Part shown: positions 1 through 7,061 of the stretch, piece after piece
Position numbering within the stretch: the stretch's first letter is position 1
Layout: every line of letters begins with the position of its first letter
Assembly (NCBI GenBank): GCA_016303065.1
Contig: JAEDMJ010000016.1
Coordinates: forward strand, 1-40,772
Reading direction: 5' to 3'
Length of the DNA stretch: 40,772 nt
Origin: Clostridiales bacterium
GTDB taxonomy: Bacteria > Bacillota > Clostridia > Oscillospirales > QAMX01
Notes under the pieces: model-generated
Databases searched by the model: none
What the model saw: the letters and a program-made list of their open reading frames with translations, nothing else
What the model was told of the DNA's origin: nothing
Position numbers and translations under genes: made by a program

Positions 1-42
1 CCGAAAAACCTTGATATTACTGGGTTTTTGAGCCTTCGTTAA

Positions 43-1284
43 TTATTCCCACTCGATTGTTCCTGTGGGCTTGGGCGAGAGATCGTAGCAGACGCGGTTG
101 ACGCCTTTGACTTCCTTCAAAATGCGTGCGGTGATTTTTTGGAGCACGTCCCAATCGATGCGTGCGATTTCGGCGGTCATGGCGTCGACTGTGTTGACGG
201 CGCGGATTATGACCGGCCACTCGAAGCAGCGGGCGTTGTTTTTTACGCCGACGGAGCGGTAATCCGGAACAAGCGTGAAATACTGCCAGACCTTGCCTTC
301 AAGCCCGGCGGCGGCGAACTCCTCGCGGAGGATGGCGTCGCTCTCGCGGACGGCTTCAAGTCTGTCCCTGGTGATCGCTCCGAGGCAGCGGACGCCGAGT
401 CCGGGACCCGGGAAAGGCTGGCGATAGACCATGGAGTCCGGAAGGCCAAGGGCCTTGCCGCAGGCGCGTACCTCGTCCTTGAAAAGATACTTAAGCGGCT
501 CGACGAGCTTAAAGTTCAGATCTTCGGGCAGACCGCCGACATTGTGGTGCGCTTTGACGGCTTTTCCGGTTTTCGTGCCGCTTTCGACGATGTCGGGGTA
601 AATGGTGCCCTGGGCGAGGAATTCGATTCCGTCAAGCTTGTGGGCTTCTTCGGCGAAGACGTCGATGAACTCCTTGCCGATGATTTTGCGCTTTTTCTCG
701 GGATCGTCGACGCCTTCAAGCTTTGTGAGGAAACGGTCCACTGCGTCGACATAGATAAGGTCGGCGCCCAGCTCTTCGCGGAAGACCCTGACGACCTGTT
801 CCGGTTCGCCCTTTCGCAGAAGTCCGTGGTTGACGTGGACGCAGGTCAGTCTGTCTCCGATGGCGCGGATGAGAAGCGCCGCAACAACGGAGCTGTCAAC
901 GCCGCCGGAAAGGGCGAGGATGACGCGGCCGGAGCCGATCTGGGAACGCATGAGCTCGATCTGGTCGGAAATGAAGTTGTCCATATTCCAGTTCGCTTCG
1001 CAGCCGCACTTTTTAAAGACAAACGCCTCAAGTTCGCTCTCCGAGGGCATTCCGCAGATGTCGAGGGCGGGAATTCCGCTTTCGGTAAGAGCGGAGCCGG
1101 GTTCGACAACGGCGCCGGAGCGGTTGAAGATTATTCCTTTCACGTTCGGAAGAGCGGCAAGCTCGTCCGGGGTGATGTCGTGGGGGTGAACTTCGCTGTA
1201 AACGCCGAGGGCGCGAACAGCGCGTGCCAGAGCGGAGTTTTCGTCGCCGCCGAGGTCACAGATGAGTATCATATCCTGTTTCAT
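43..1284 (-). CDS. guaA: GMP synthase with vestigial glutaminase domain
   Basis: Makes GMP from XMP, ATP and a nitrogen donor, the last step of guanine nucleotide synthesis in the cytosol. The protein has 413 residues against roughly 510-525 for a usual GuaA. Residues ~97-290 are an intact ATP-pyrophosphatase domain with the P-loop SGGVDSS at 126-132, and the C-terminal dimerisation domain ends in the family-typical PTGTIEWE. The N-terminal class I glutamine amidotransferase domain is cut to about 95 residues: the start (ILICDLGG, YSEVHP) and a Cys77 in DICGM align with the GICYGMQ region, but the rest of the domain, including the catalytic His and Glu, is absent. It may therefore use free ammonia or a separate glutaminase subunit (inference). 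The SD is AAAGGA about 11 nt before ATG, with a strong promoter upstream at 1333-1361. The synthase call is certain; the loss of glutaminase activity is inferred from missing residues. Confidence 0.95.
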   Translation of the reverse strand: MKQDMILICDLGGDENSALARAVRALGVYSEVHPHDITPDELAALPNVKGIIFNRSGAVVEPGSALTESGIPALDICGMPSESELEAFVFKKCGCEANWNMDNFISDQIELMRSQIGSGRVILALSGGVDSSVVAALLIRAIGDRLTCVHVNHGLLRKGEPEQVVRVFREELGADLIYVDAVDRFLTKLEGVDDPEKKRKIIGKEFIDVFAEEAHKLDGIEFLAQGTIYPDIVESGTKTGKAVKAHHNVGGLPEDLNFKLVEPLKYLFKDEVRACGKALGLPDSMVYRQPFPGPGLGVRCLGAITRDRLEAVRESDAILREEFAAAGLEGKVWQYFTLVPDYRSVGVKNNARCFEWPVIIRAVNTVDAMTAEIARIDWDVLQKITARILKEVKGVNRVCYDLSPKPTGTIEWE

Positions 1285-1332
1285 ATCCGACCGTCCTTTA
1301 TAAAAAATCAGCTTTTTAAATTTTATGCGAAA

Positions 1333-1361
1333 ATTCTACCACTCAAAAGGCTGTCTGTCAA
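1333..1361 (-). promoter_or_regulatory. Sigma-A promoter of guaA
   Basis: On the minus strand: -35 TTGACA (1361-1356), 17-nt spacer, -10 TAGAAT (1338-1333). The predicted transcript start is about 40 nt before the guaA ATG, which leaves no room for a purine riboswitch. The same promoter is copied at 1872-1900. Confidence 0.85.
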
Positions 1362-1394
1362 TGCGCGACTGCACCGAATAATCGGGAAAATTTC

Positions 1395-1407
1395 GCGTCT
1401 GAGACGC
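1395..1407. promoter_or_regulatory. 13-bp palindrome upstream of the guaA promoter
   Basis: GCGTCTGAGACGC, two 6-bp arms around one base, lies 33 bp upstream of the -35 box. It is unchanged in the second repeat copy (1935-1947) although nearby bases have diverged. It could be an operator; no regulator is identified. Confidence 0.4.
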
Positions 1408-1428
1408 AGGTTTGTGGAAATTATGCCG

Positions 1429-1467
1429 AAAACGGCAGTTAAGCCGGACTTACACCGCCGTTTTTTT
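1429..1467 (-). terminator. Hairpin after DUF5684 copy A
   Basis: Imperfect 12-bp stem (ACGGCAGTTAAG at 1432-1443 against 1449-1461, one bulge and one wobble). It is followed on the minus strand by a short TTTT run and on the plus strand by seven T. It would separate DUF5684-A transcription from guaA. The equivalent hairpin in the other repeat copy is damaged. Confidence 0.5.
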
Positions 1468-1820
1468 CAGCGGCGAACGTACTCAGCGCTTCCAAAACCG
1501 AGAATAAACATGAATACATTCGGCAGAAACAAAAGGCCGAGACCGAAACCGAAGCCTTTCCCGAAGGAATGGGACAGCTTGAACGGAAGTATGTTGTAAT
1601 ACACGAACCCGAAGACGGGAATAAGGAAAAAGAGCGTTTTCCAGGCGCTTCCCGTCGCAACGCGGACATAGGCAAAAAAGTTTACGATTGGGATAAGCGA
1701 AAGCAAACCGGGTACTCCCGCTTTGGAAAAGACCTTCCACCATGCGATTATGAGCAAAACATAGATAGCCGCGCAGACGGCAAGCGCGCCTGCGGCGAGG
1801 ATTATCAAACCCTGTTCCAT
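1467..1820 (-). CDS. DUF5684 membrane protein, copy A (chimeric N-terminus)
   Basis: A 117-residue integral membrane protein with about three hydrophobic segments. It shows the WWKVF.KAG.PG, SLIPIVN and SFGKGFGFGLGLLFLP pattern of DUF5684, a family of unknown function. It differs from copy B at only about seven positions over the last ~104 residues. Its first eight residues (MEQGLIIL) instead match the guaA start (MKQDMILI) at the DNA level, as do its SD and promoter, so the tandem duplication fused the guaA start to the DUF5684 body. The start is fixed by the same SD (AAAGGA) as in guaA. It has its own promoter copy at 1872-1900. Function unknown. Confidence 0.85.
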   Translation of the reverse strand: MEQGLIILAAGALAVCAAIYVLLIIAWWKVFSKAGVPGLLSLIPIVNFFAYVRVATGSAWKTLFFLIPVFGFVYYNILPFKLSHSFGKGFGFGLGLLFLPNVFMFILGFGSAEYVRR

Positions 1821-1871
1821 ATCCGACCGTCCTTTGCAAAAAAAATTCGCTTTTTTTGGCTTTATGCGAAA

Positions 1872-1900
1872 ATTCTACCACTCAGAAGACTGTATGTCAA
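1872..1900 (-). promoter_or_regulatory. Sigma-A promoter of DUF5684 copy A (guaA promoter copy)
   Basis: -35 TTGACA (1900-1895), 17-nt spacer, -10 TAGAAT (1877-1872). Both boxes and the spacing are identical to the guaA promoter. The spacer differs at a few bases. Confidence 0.85.
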
Positions 1901-1934
1901 TGCGCGACTGCACCGAATAATCGGGAAAATTTTC

Positions 1935-1947
1935 GCGTCTGAGACGC
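1935..1947. promoter_or_regulatory. 13-bp palindrome, second copy
   Basis: Identical GCGTCTGAGACGC, 34 bp upstream of the copied -35 box; see 1395-1407. Confidence 0.4.
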
Positions 1948-2006
1948 AGGCTTGCGGAAATTATGCCGATAGCGGCAGTTAAGCCGGATTTATGCCTTCG
2001 TTTCTC

Positions 2007-2414
2007 TCAGCGGCGAACGTACTCAGCGCTTCCAAAACCGAGGATAAGCATGAATACATTCGGCAGAAACAAAAGACCGAGGCCGAAACCGAAGCCTTTC
2101 CCGAAGGAACGGGACAGCCTGAACGGAAGAATGAAGTAATACACGAGCCCGAAGACGGGAATAAGGAAAAAGAGCGTTTTCCAGGCGCTTCCCGTCGCAA
2201 CGCGGACATAGGCAAAAATGTTGACGATTGGGATAAGCGAAAGCAAACCGGGTACTCCCGCCTTGGAAAAGACCTTCCACCATGCGATTATGAGCAAAAC
2301 ATAGATCGCTGCGCAGACGGCATATGCGCCTGTGCCGGGGGACGGTAATCCGGAAAGCAGGTCAAGCTCGCTGAGGTGCTCCCAAAGGCCGGTCAAAGAC
2401 GGTCCCGGGTACAT
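2007..2414 (-). CDS. DUF5684 membrane protein, copy B
   Basis: A 135-residue DUF5684 membrane protein, near identical to copy A except for its N-terminus. That end is about 18 residues longer (MYPGPSLTGLWEHLSELDLL...) and is probably the ancestral form. The start at 2414 has the SD AAGGAGG 11 nt upstream. It follows UPF0210 on the same strand after 62 bp and may be the last gene of that operon, since no clear promoter of its own was found. Function unknown. Confidence 0.8.
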   Translation of the reverse strand: MYPGPSLTGLWEHLSELDLLSGLPSPGTGAYAVCAAIYVLLIIAWWKVFSKAGVPGLLSLIPIVNIFAYVRVATGSAWKTLFFLIPVFGLVYYFILPFRLSRSFGKGFGFGLGLLFLPNVFMLILGFGSAEYVRR

Positions 2415-2433
2415 TTCGTGCGCCGCCTCCTTG

Positions 2434-2466
2434 TAAAAGGGGTGTGCTTGAATTGCATACGCCCCT
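2434..2466 (-). terminator. Weak hairpin between UPF0210 and DUF5684 copy B
   Basis: On the minus strand AGGGGCGTATGC pairs with GCACACCCCT with one wobble and a bulge, followed by TTTTAC. The T run abuts the SD of DUF5684-B, so it may attenuate rather than fully end the upstream operon. Confidence 0.3.
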
Positions 2467-2476
2467 GGGATTTATT

Positions 2477-3835
2477 TCAGTTTCTCTGCGAGTGGATGGG
2501 AGCGGGAATGCGTCCCCCGCGGCCGATGAACTTTGCCGGGGACTCGCCGTGGACGGGCATGATCGGCGCTTCGCCCCAAAGTCCTCCGAACACGACGCGC
2601 TCCCCCGCCGTCTTGCCCCACGCCGGGACAAGTCTTACCGCGGTGGTCTTGTTGTTGACGACGCCGATGGAGATCTCGTCGGCAATGATGGCGGAGATGA
2701 TCTCGGCCGGGGTGTCTCCCGGGACGGCGATCATGTCAAGCCCCACGGAGCAGACGGCGGTCATCGCCTCGAGCTTGTCGACGGTCAGAACGCCGCGCTC
2801 CGCTGCGGCGACCATTCCAGCGTCTTCGGAAACGGGAATGAATGCGCCGGAAAGTCCGCCGACATGGCTGGACGCCATGACGCCGCCCTTTTTGACCGCG
2901 TCGTTGAGCATGGCCAGGCAGGCGGTTGTGCCGTGGCAGCCGCAGGTTTCAAGCCCCATCTCTTCCAGAATCTGGGCTACGGAGTCTCCGACGGCCGGAG
3001 TGGGCGCAAGGGACAGATCGACAATGCCGAATTCCGCGCCGAGCCTGCGGGAGGATTCCGCGGCGATAAGCTGGCCCACGCGGGTGATCTTGAAGGCCGT
3101 CTTTTTGATAACGTCCGCAAGCTCGGTAAGGCCGCAGCCGGGGTGGCGGCGGATTGCCGCGCGGACGACGCCGGGTCCGGAAACGCCGACGTTGATCGCA
3201 CATTCGGCTTCGCCGATGCCGTGATACGCTCCGGCCATAAAGGGGTTGTCTTCGGGGATGTTGGCAAACACCACCAGCTTTGCACAGCCGAAAGAGCCGG
3301 TGTCGCGGGTGATATAGGATATGTCCTTAATGATGCGTCCGAGTATCGTGACCGCGTCCATGTTGATGCCCGCGCGGGTGGTTGCCACGTTGACCGAGGA
3401 ACAGACCCTTTCCGTTGAGGCGAGCGCTTCCGGAATGGAATAGAGAAGTCTTTTGTCCGCGGCTGTCATTCCCTTGTGGACAAGTGCGCTGTATCCGCCG
3501 ATAAAGTTGACGCCGACGCTTTGGGCGGCTCTGTCCATGGCGCGGGCAAGATCGGCAATGTTTCCCTCTCCGCAGGCCGCGGCGACGGAAGAAATCGGCG
3601 AGACCGAGACGCGCTTGTTGATGACGGGAATGCCGTACTCCTTTTCAAGATCTTCCCCCACCGCCACAAGCTTTTCGGCGCGGCGGGTGACCTTGTCGTA
3701 GATTTTATCGGCGCAGCGGCCGATATCCTCGGAGGCACAGTCGAGAAGGGAAATTCCCATGGTTATGGTGCGTATGTCGAGGTGCTCCTCGGTTATCATC
3801 TTTATGGTTTCGAGAATGTCAAGTGTGTTCAGCAT
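2477..3835 (-). CDS. UPF0210 (PFL/DUF711 family) protein
   Basis: A 452-residue cytosolic protein of the UPF0210/PFL family, full length. Recognisable stretches are DIRTITMGISLLDC near the start, INKRVSVSPI, GVNFIGGYSALVHKG, the Gly/Cys-rich ETCGCHGTTACLAMLNDAVKKGG and the end PAKFIGRGGRIPAP. The family fold resembles glycyl-radical enzymes, but no activity is established. It starts 6 bp after the ACT protein stop, so the two are cotranscribed. The UPF0237-UPF0210 pairing is conserved in Firmicutes and suggests the ACT protein senses a ligand for it (inference). Confidence 0.9.
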   Translation of the reverse strand: MLNTLDILETIKMITEEHLDIRTITMGISLLDCASEDIGRCADKIYDKVTRRAEKLVAVGEDLEKEYGIPVINKRVSVSPISSVAAACGEGNIADLARAMDRAAQSVGVNFIGGYSALVHKGMTAADKRLLYSIPEALASTERVCSSVNVATTRAGINMDAVTILGRIIKDISYITRDTGSFGCAKLVVFANIPEDNPFMAGAYHGIGEAECAINVGVSGPGVVRAAIRRHPGCGLTELADVIKKTAFKITRVGQLIAAESSRRLGAEFGIVDLSLAPTPAVGDSVAQILEEMGLETCGCHGTTACLAMLNDAVKKGGVMASSHVGGLSGAFIPVSEDAGMVAAAERGVLTVDKLEAMTAVCSVGLDMIAVPGDTPAEIISAIIADEISIGVVNNKTTAVRLVPAWGKTAGERVVFGGLWGEAPIMPVHGESPAKFIGRGGRIPAPIHSQRN

Positions 3836-3841
3836 ATTCCC

Positions 3842-4111
3842 TCAGATCCTGTGCATGGAGTTGAAGATGTCCTCGTGCATGGCGTGAATGTCGAGGTTGA
3901 GATTTGTGCCGAGAACGCGGAGCTCCTCCGCAAGGTCAACAAAGGCCACCGTGCAGGAGGAGATATCCGCCATCATGACCATGGCGAACATATCGGATAT
4001 GACGGACTGCGTTATGTCGATTATGTTGACTCCGCGGTTTTTAAGGACATTGGAAACTTCGGCTATGATGCCGACGGCATCCTTGCCGACGACGGTGATG
4101 ACTGCTCTCAT
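3842..4111 (-). CDS. UPF0237 ACT-domain protein
   Basis: An 89-residue protein consisting of one ACT domain (MRAVITVVGKDAVGIIAEVS, then VNIIDITQSV), related to the GcvR-type regulatory domain that binds small ligands such as amino acids. The start at 4111 gives an ATGA overlap with the hemW stop (4108), implying translational coupling. AAAGGAAA lies 9 nt upstream. UPF0210 follows after 6 bp. The ligand is unknown. Confidence 0.9.
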   Translation of the reverse strand: MRAVITVVGKDAVGIIAEVSNVLKNRGVNIIDITQSVISDMFAMVMMADISSCTVAFVDLAEELRVLGTNLNLDIHAMHEDIFNSMHRI

Positions 4112-5220
4112 GTGGATGTATTTCCTTTCAGAAGAATATCGGAGATTATCTGGTTTGAAACGAGAAAGCCCTCGGGAGTCAGGCGGAAACCGTCTTCCGT
4201 CTCCCGGGCAAGCCCGTGGGACGCGCATTGGGACAGGAGCTCCGCGCCGCCGGGAGGAAGCCTGCGGCGGGAAACGCCCTTTGAGGTGCGAAGGGAAAGC
4301 ATGATGTACTCTGTCTCCGGGTCAAAATTTTCTTGTTCCGCGCCGGAAAAAGGATGGCTGAAGGGGGCGCTGAAGGAGCTTCCGCGGGGGAAGAAAAAAC
4401 GCTTCCCGCCGAAAAAAGAGTGGGCAGAGGGCCCAAGGCCGATGTACTCTCCCAGCTCCCAGTAGAGAAGATTGTGGCGGCACCGGAACCCGGGGCGGGC
4501 AAAGTTCGAGATTTCGTACTGCTCCAGCCCTGCGGCGCTCAGCTTCTCCGTGCAGGAAAGGTATATATCGGCTGTTTCGTCGTCGTCGGGAAGCCCGCGG
4601 CCGCCGGGGTGCGCGCGGTACATCGGCGTTCCGGGCTCAAGCTTGAGACAGTAAGCCGAAAGGTGGGTAACGCCAAGCGCCAGGGCTTCGTCAACGGAGC
4701 TTTCCGCGCGGCGGACGGTCTGTCCCGGCAGACCGAGCATCAAGTCGAGGCTGATGTTTGAAAAACCGGCCCCAAAGGCGTCCGACACCGCCTTTTTTGC
4801 GTCGGAAACGGTGTGGATACGTCCCAGGGCAGAGAGTTCTTCGGGGAAAAAACTCTGGACGCCGATGGAAATGCGGTTGAATCCGGAGCTTCTGAGACTG
4901 CGGAGACCTTCGGGGCGGACCGTTGCGGGATTGGCTTCAAGGCTGACTTCGGCGTTTCCTGCCAGCCCGGCTTTTGCCGCTTCGTCAAGTATGGAGCAAA
5001 GCCTGCGGACACCGAGGGCGGTGGGCGTTCCGCCGCCGAAATAGACCGAGGAAAACTGCCTTATGCCGGAAAGAGAAGAGAGCGCGCGGATGCGGCGGAT
5101 GAGAACGTCGGTGTAAGCGTCCATGGCGGTTTCGTCTCCGGGCGCGGAGAAAAAATCACAGTACAGGCATTTTGAAACACAGAAAGGGATGTGCAGATAA
5201 AGCCCGAGCGGTTCAGTCAT
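4108..5220 (-). CDS. hemW: Radical SAM heme chaperone HemW
   Basis: A 370-residue HemW/HemN-like radical SAM protein. The motif CVSKCLYCDF near residue 14 is the CxxxCxxC site for the [4Fe-4S] cluster; note CLYC where CxYC is usual. GGGTPT and the substrate-side stretch RCRHNLLYWELGEYIGLGPSAHS are typical. HemW binds heme and delivers it to acceptors; it lacks the extra N-terminal cysteine of true coproporphyrinogen dehydrogenase. The start at 5220 (MTEPLGLYLHIPFC) lies inside the last codons of lepA, an 8-bp overlap. A longer reading frame exists upstream but adds a Lys/Arg/Ser-rich stretch shared only with lepA DNA. lepA-hemW adjacency is common in Firmicutes. Confidence 0.93.
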   Translation of the reverse strand: MTEPLGLYLHIPFCVSKCLYCDFFSAPGDETAMDAYTDVLIRRIRALSSLSGIRQFSSVYFGGGTPTALGVRRLCSILDEAAKAGLAGNAEVSLEANPATVRPEGLRSLRSSGFNRISIGVQSFFPEELSALGRIHTVSDAKKAVSDAFGAGFSNISLDLMLGLPGQTVRRAESSVDEALALGVTHLSAYCLKLEPGTPMYRAHPGGRGLPDDDETADIYLSCTEKLSAAGLEQYEISNFARPGFRCRHNLLYWELGEYIGLGPSAHSFFGGKRFFFPRGSSFSAPFSHPFSGAEQENFDPETEYIMLSLRTSKGVSRRRLPPGGAELLSQCASHGLARETEDGFRLTPEGFLVSNQIISDILLKGNTST

Positions 5221-7018
5221 CAAGCTTGAGAACGGACATGAACGCTTCGTGGGTGAGCGTGACCGTGCCGACGCTGCGCATCCGTTTTTTGCCTTCCTTC
5301 TGTTTTTCAAGCAGTTTTTTCTTTCTTGTGATATCTCCGCCGTAGCACTTGGCGAGAACGTCCTTGCGAAGGGCTTTGACTGTCTCGCGGGCGATTATCT
5401 TGCCGCCGATGGCCGCCTGGACAGGAATTTCAAAAAGCTGGCGCGGGATGTTTTCCTTGAGCCGCTCGGCAATCTTTCTCGCCCGGGCATAGGCCTTTTC
5501 GCTGTGGACGATGAAAGAAAGCGCGTCAACCACGTCTCCGTTGAGCAAAATATCCAGCTTTACAAGGTCGGATTCACGGTATTCCAAAAACTCGTAGTCG
5601 AGGGAGGCATAGCCCTTTGTGCGGGATTTGAGAGAGTCGAAGAAATCATATATGATCTCGTTGAGCGGAAGCTCGTATCTGACTTCGACGCGGTCGGCGT
5701 CGAGATAGTCGATGCCCTTGTGGATGCCCCGGCGCTCCTGGCAGAGCTCCATTATGTTTCCGACAAACGACGGCGGAGTTATTATGCTTGCCCTGACAAA
5801 GGGCTCATAGGCGCATTCGATGCCTGCCGGGTCGGGGTAATTCTGCGGGTTGTCGATGGTGAGCTCCTCGCCGTTCCGCATGAGGACTTTGTAAACAACG
5901 CTGGGAGCGGTGGTGATTATGTCAAAATTGAATTCACGCTCAAGACGTTCCTGGATTATCTCCATGTGCAGAAGCCCGAGGAATCCGCAGCGGAAACCGA
6001 AGCCCAGCGCCGCGGAGGTTTCCGGCTCAAAGGAAAGGGCGGCGTCGTTGAGCTGGAGTTTTTCCAGCGCGTCGCGAAGGTCGGGATATCTGGAGCCGTC
6101 GTCGGGGTAAATGCCGGAAAAGACCATGGGCTGAGCCTTTCGGTAGCCGGGCAGAGGCTCGGAAGCCGGGGCGTCGGCAAGGGTGATCGTGTCTCCGACG
6201 GCGGTGTCGCGTACGTTCTTTATGCTCGCCGTCAGATATCCGACGCAGCCGGGGCCGAGCTCGCCGCAGGGCTGAAGCCCCAGCGGAAGCATTTTTCCGA
6301 TCTCGACAGTTTCAAAGTCGCTGCCCGTGGCCATCATATGTACCATGTCGCCTGTGCGGAGGGTTCCGTCGAAAATGCGGAAAAAGACAATAACTCCGCG
6401 GTATGGGTCATACTGGCTGTCAAAAATGAGGGCTTTGAGCGGGGCGTCCGGGTCGCCATGCGGAGGCGGAACGTCGCGGACGATGCGCTCAAGGACGTCC
6501 GGAATATTGATTCCCTGCTTTGCGGAAATGCAGGGCGCGTCTTCGGCGATGATGCCGATGATGTCTTCGATCTCCTTTTTTGCCCGGGGGACGTCGGCGG
6601 CAGGCAGGTCGATCTTGTTAATAACGGGGATGATCTCAAGCCCGGAGTCCAGCGCGAGATATGTGTTCGAAAGGGTCTGGGCCTCGACTCCCTGCGATGC
6701 GTCGACGACCAGAAGCGCCGCTTCGCAGGCGCGGAGGGAGCGGGAAACTTCATAGTTGAAGTCGACGTGACCCGGAGTGTCGATAAGGTTCAGCTCGTAG
6801 GTCTCGCCGTCGGAGGCCGTATAGTGGAGGTTGACCGCGCGGGCTTTTATTGTGATTCCGCGTTCGCGTTCAAGCTCCATGTTGTCCAGGAGCTGATCCG
6901 TCATTTCCCTTTGGGTGACGGCGGAGCACGCTTCCAGAAGACGGTCGGCAAGGGTGGACTTGCCGTGGTCGATATGGGCTATTATTGAAAAATTGCGGAT
7001 CTTATCGGTGTTTGCCAT
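5213..7018 (-). CDS. lepA: Elongation factor 4 (LepA)
   Basis: A 601-residue translational GTPase, full length. The G1 motif AHIDHGKST (14-22), switch region RGITIKA, G3 DTPGHVDF and G4 NKIDLP are all present. The LepA-specific C-terminal domain ends with the basic segment around GGDITRKKKLLEKQKEGKKRM. LepA binds ribosomes and affects initiation and back-translocation. It is preceded by the YhaN-like gene (43 bp) and overlaps hemW. Confidence 0.98.
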   Translation of the reverse strand: MANTDKIRNFSIIAHIDHGKSTLADRLLEACSAVTQREMTDQLLDNMELERERGITIKARAVNLHYTASDGETYELNLIDTPGHVDFNYEVSRSLRACEAALLVVDASQGVEAQTLSNTYLALDSGLEIIPVINKIDLPAADVPRAKKEIEDIIGIIAEDAPCISAKQGINIPDVLERIVRDVPPPHGDPDAPLKALIFDSQYDPYRGVIVFFRIFDGTLRTGDMVHMMATGSDFETVEIGKMLPLGLQPCGELGPGCVGYLTASIKNVRDTAVGDTITLADAPASEPLPGYRKAQPMVFSGIYPDDGSRYPDLRDALEKLQLNDAALSFEPETSAALGFGFRCGFLGLLHMEIIQERLEREFNFDIITTAPSVVYKVLMRNGEELTIDNPQNYPDPAGIECAYEPFVRASIITPPSFVGNIMELCQERRGIHKGIDYLDADRVEVRYELPLNEIIYDFFDSLKSRTKGYASLDYEFLEYRESDLVKLDILLNGDVVDALSFIVHSEKAYARARKIAERLKENIPRQLFEIPVQAAIGGKIIARETVKALRKDVLAKCYGGDITRKKKLLEKQKEGKKRMRSVGTVTLTHEAFMSVLKLDD

Positions 7019-7061
7019 ATTGTGTAAACCAATCCTTTTTCAAGGTAAAAAAATCACGGTA

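Larger units (their letters stand above)
1262..1797. repeat. Tandem duplication, copy 1 (guaA 5' end to DUF5684)
   Basis: First of two abutting direct repeats of about 536-540 bp. It spans the first ~22 nt of guaA coding sequence, the guaA leader and promoter, the intergenic region and nearly all of the downstream-proximal DUF5684 gene. It matches 1798-2337 with scattered substitutions and small indels. The shared block CATATCCGACCGTCCTTT lies at 1282 and again at 1818. Confidence 0.9.
1798..2337. repeat. Tandem duplication, copy 2
   Basis: Second copy of the repeat, directly adjoining copy 1. It carries the start of DUF5684-A (equivalent to the guaA start), the copied promoter and palindrome, the spacer and the body of DUF5684-B. 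Similarity to copy 1 fades near 2337, inside the N-terminal coding part of copy B. Confidence 0.9.

Noticed and set aside
1..42. Gene at the left edge
   Set aside because: Only 42 bp lie beyond the guaA stop; no start, stop or motif can be judged.
139..1599. 486-codon plus-strand frame
   Set aside because: It is antisense to guaA and DUF5684-A and crosses the guaA promoter; the guaA frame has full motif support.
5249..6988. 579-codon open frame on the plus strand
   Set aside because: It is antisense to lepA across its whole length, has no SD or family similarity, and reflects the GC-rich codon bias of lepA.
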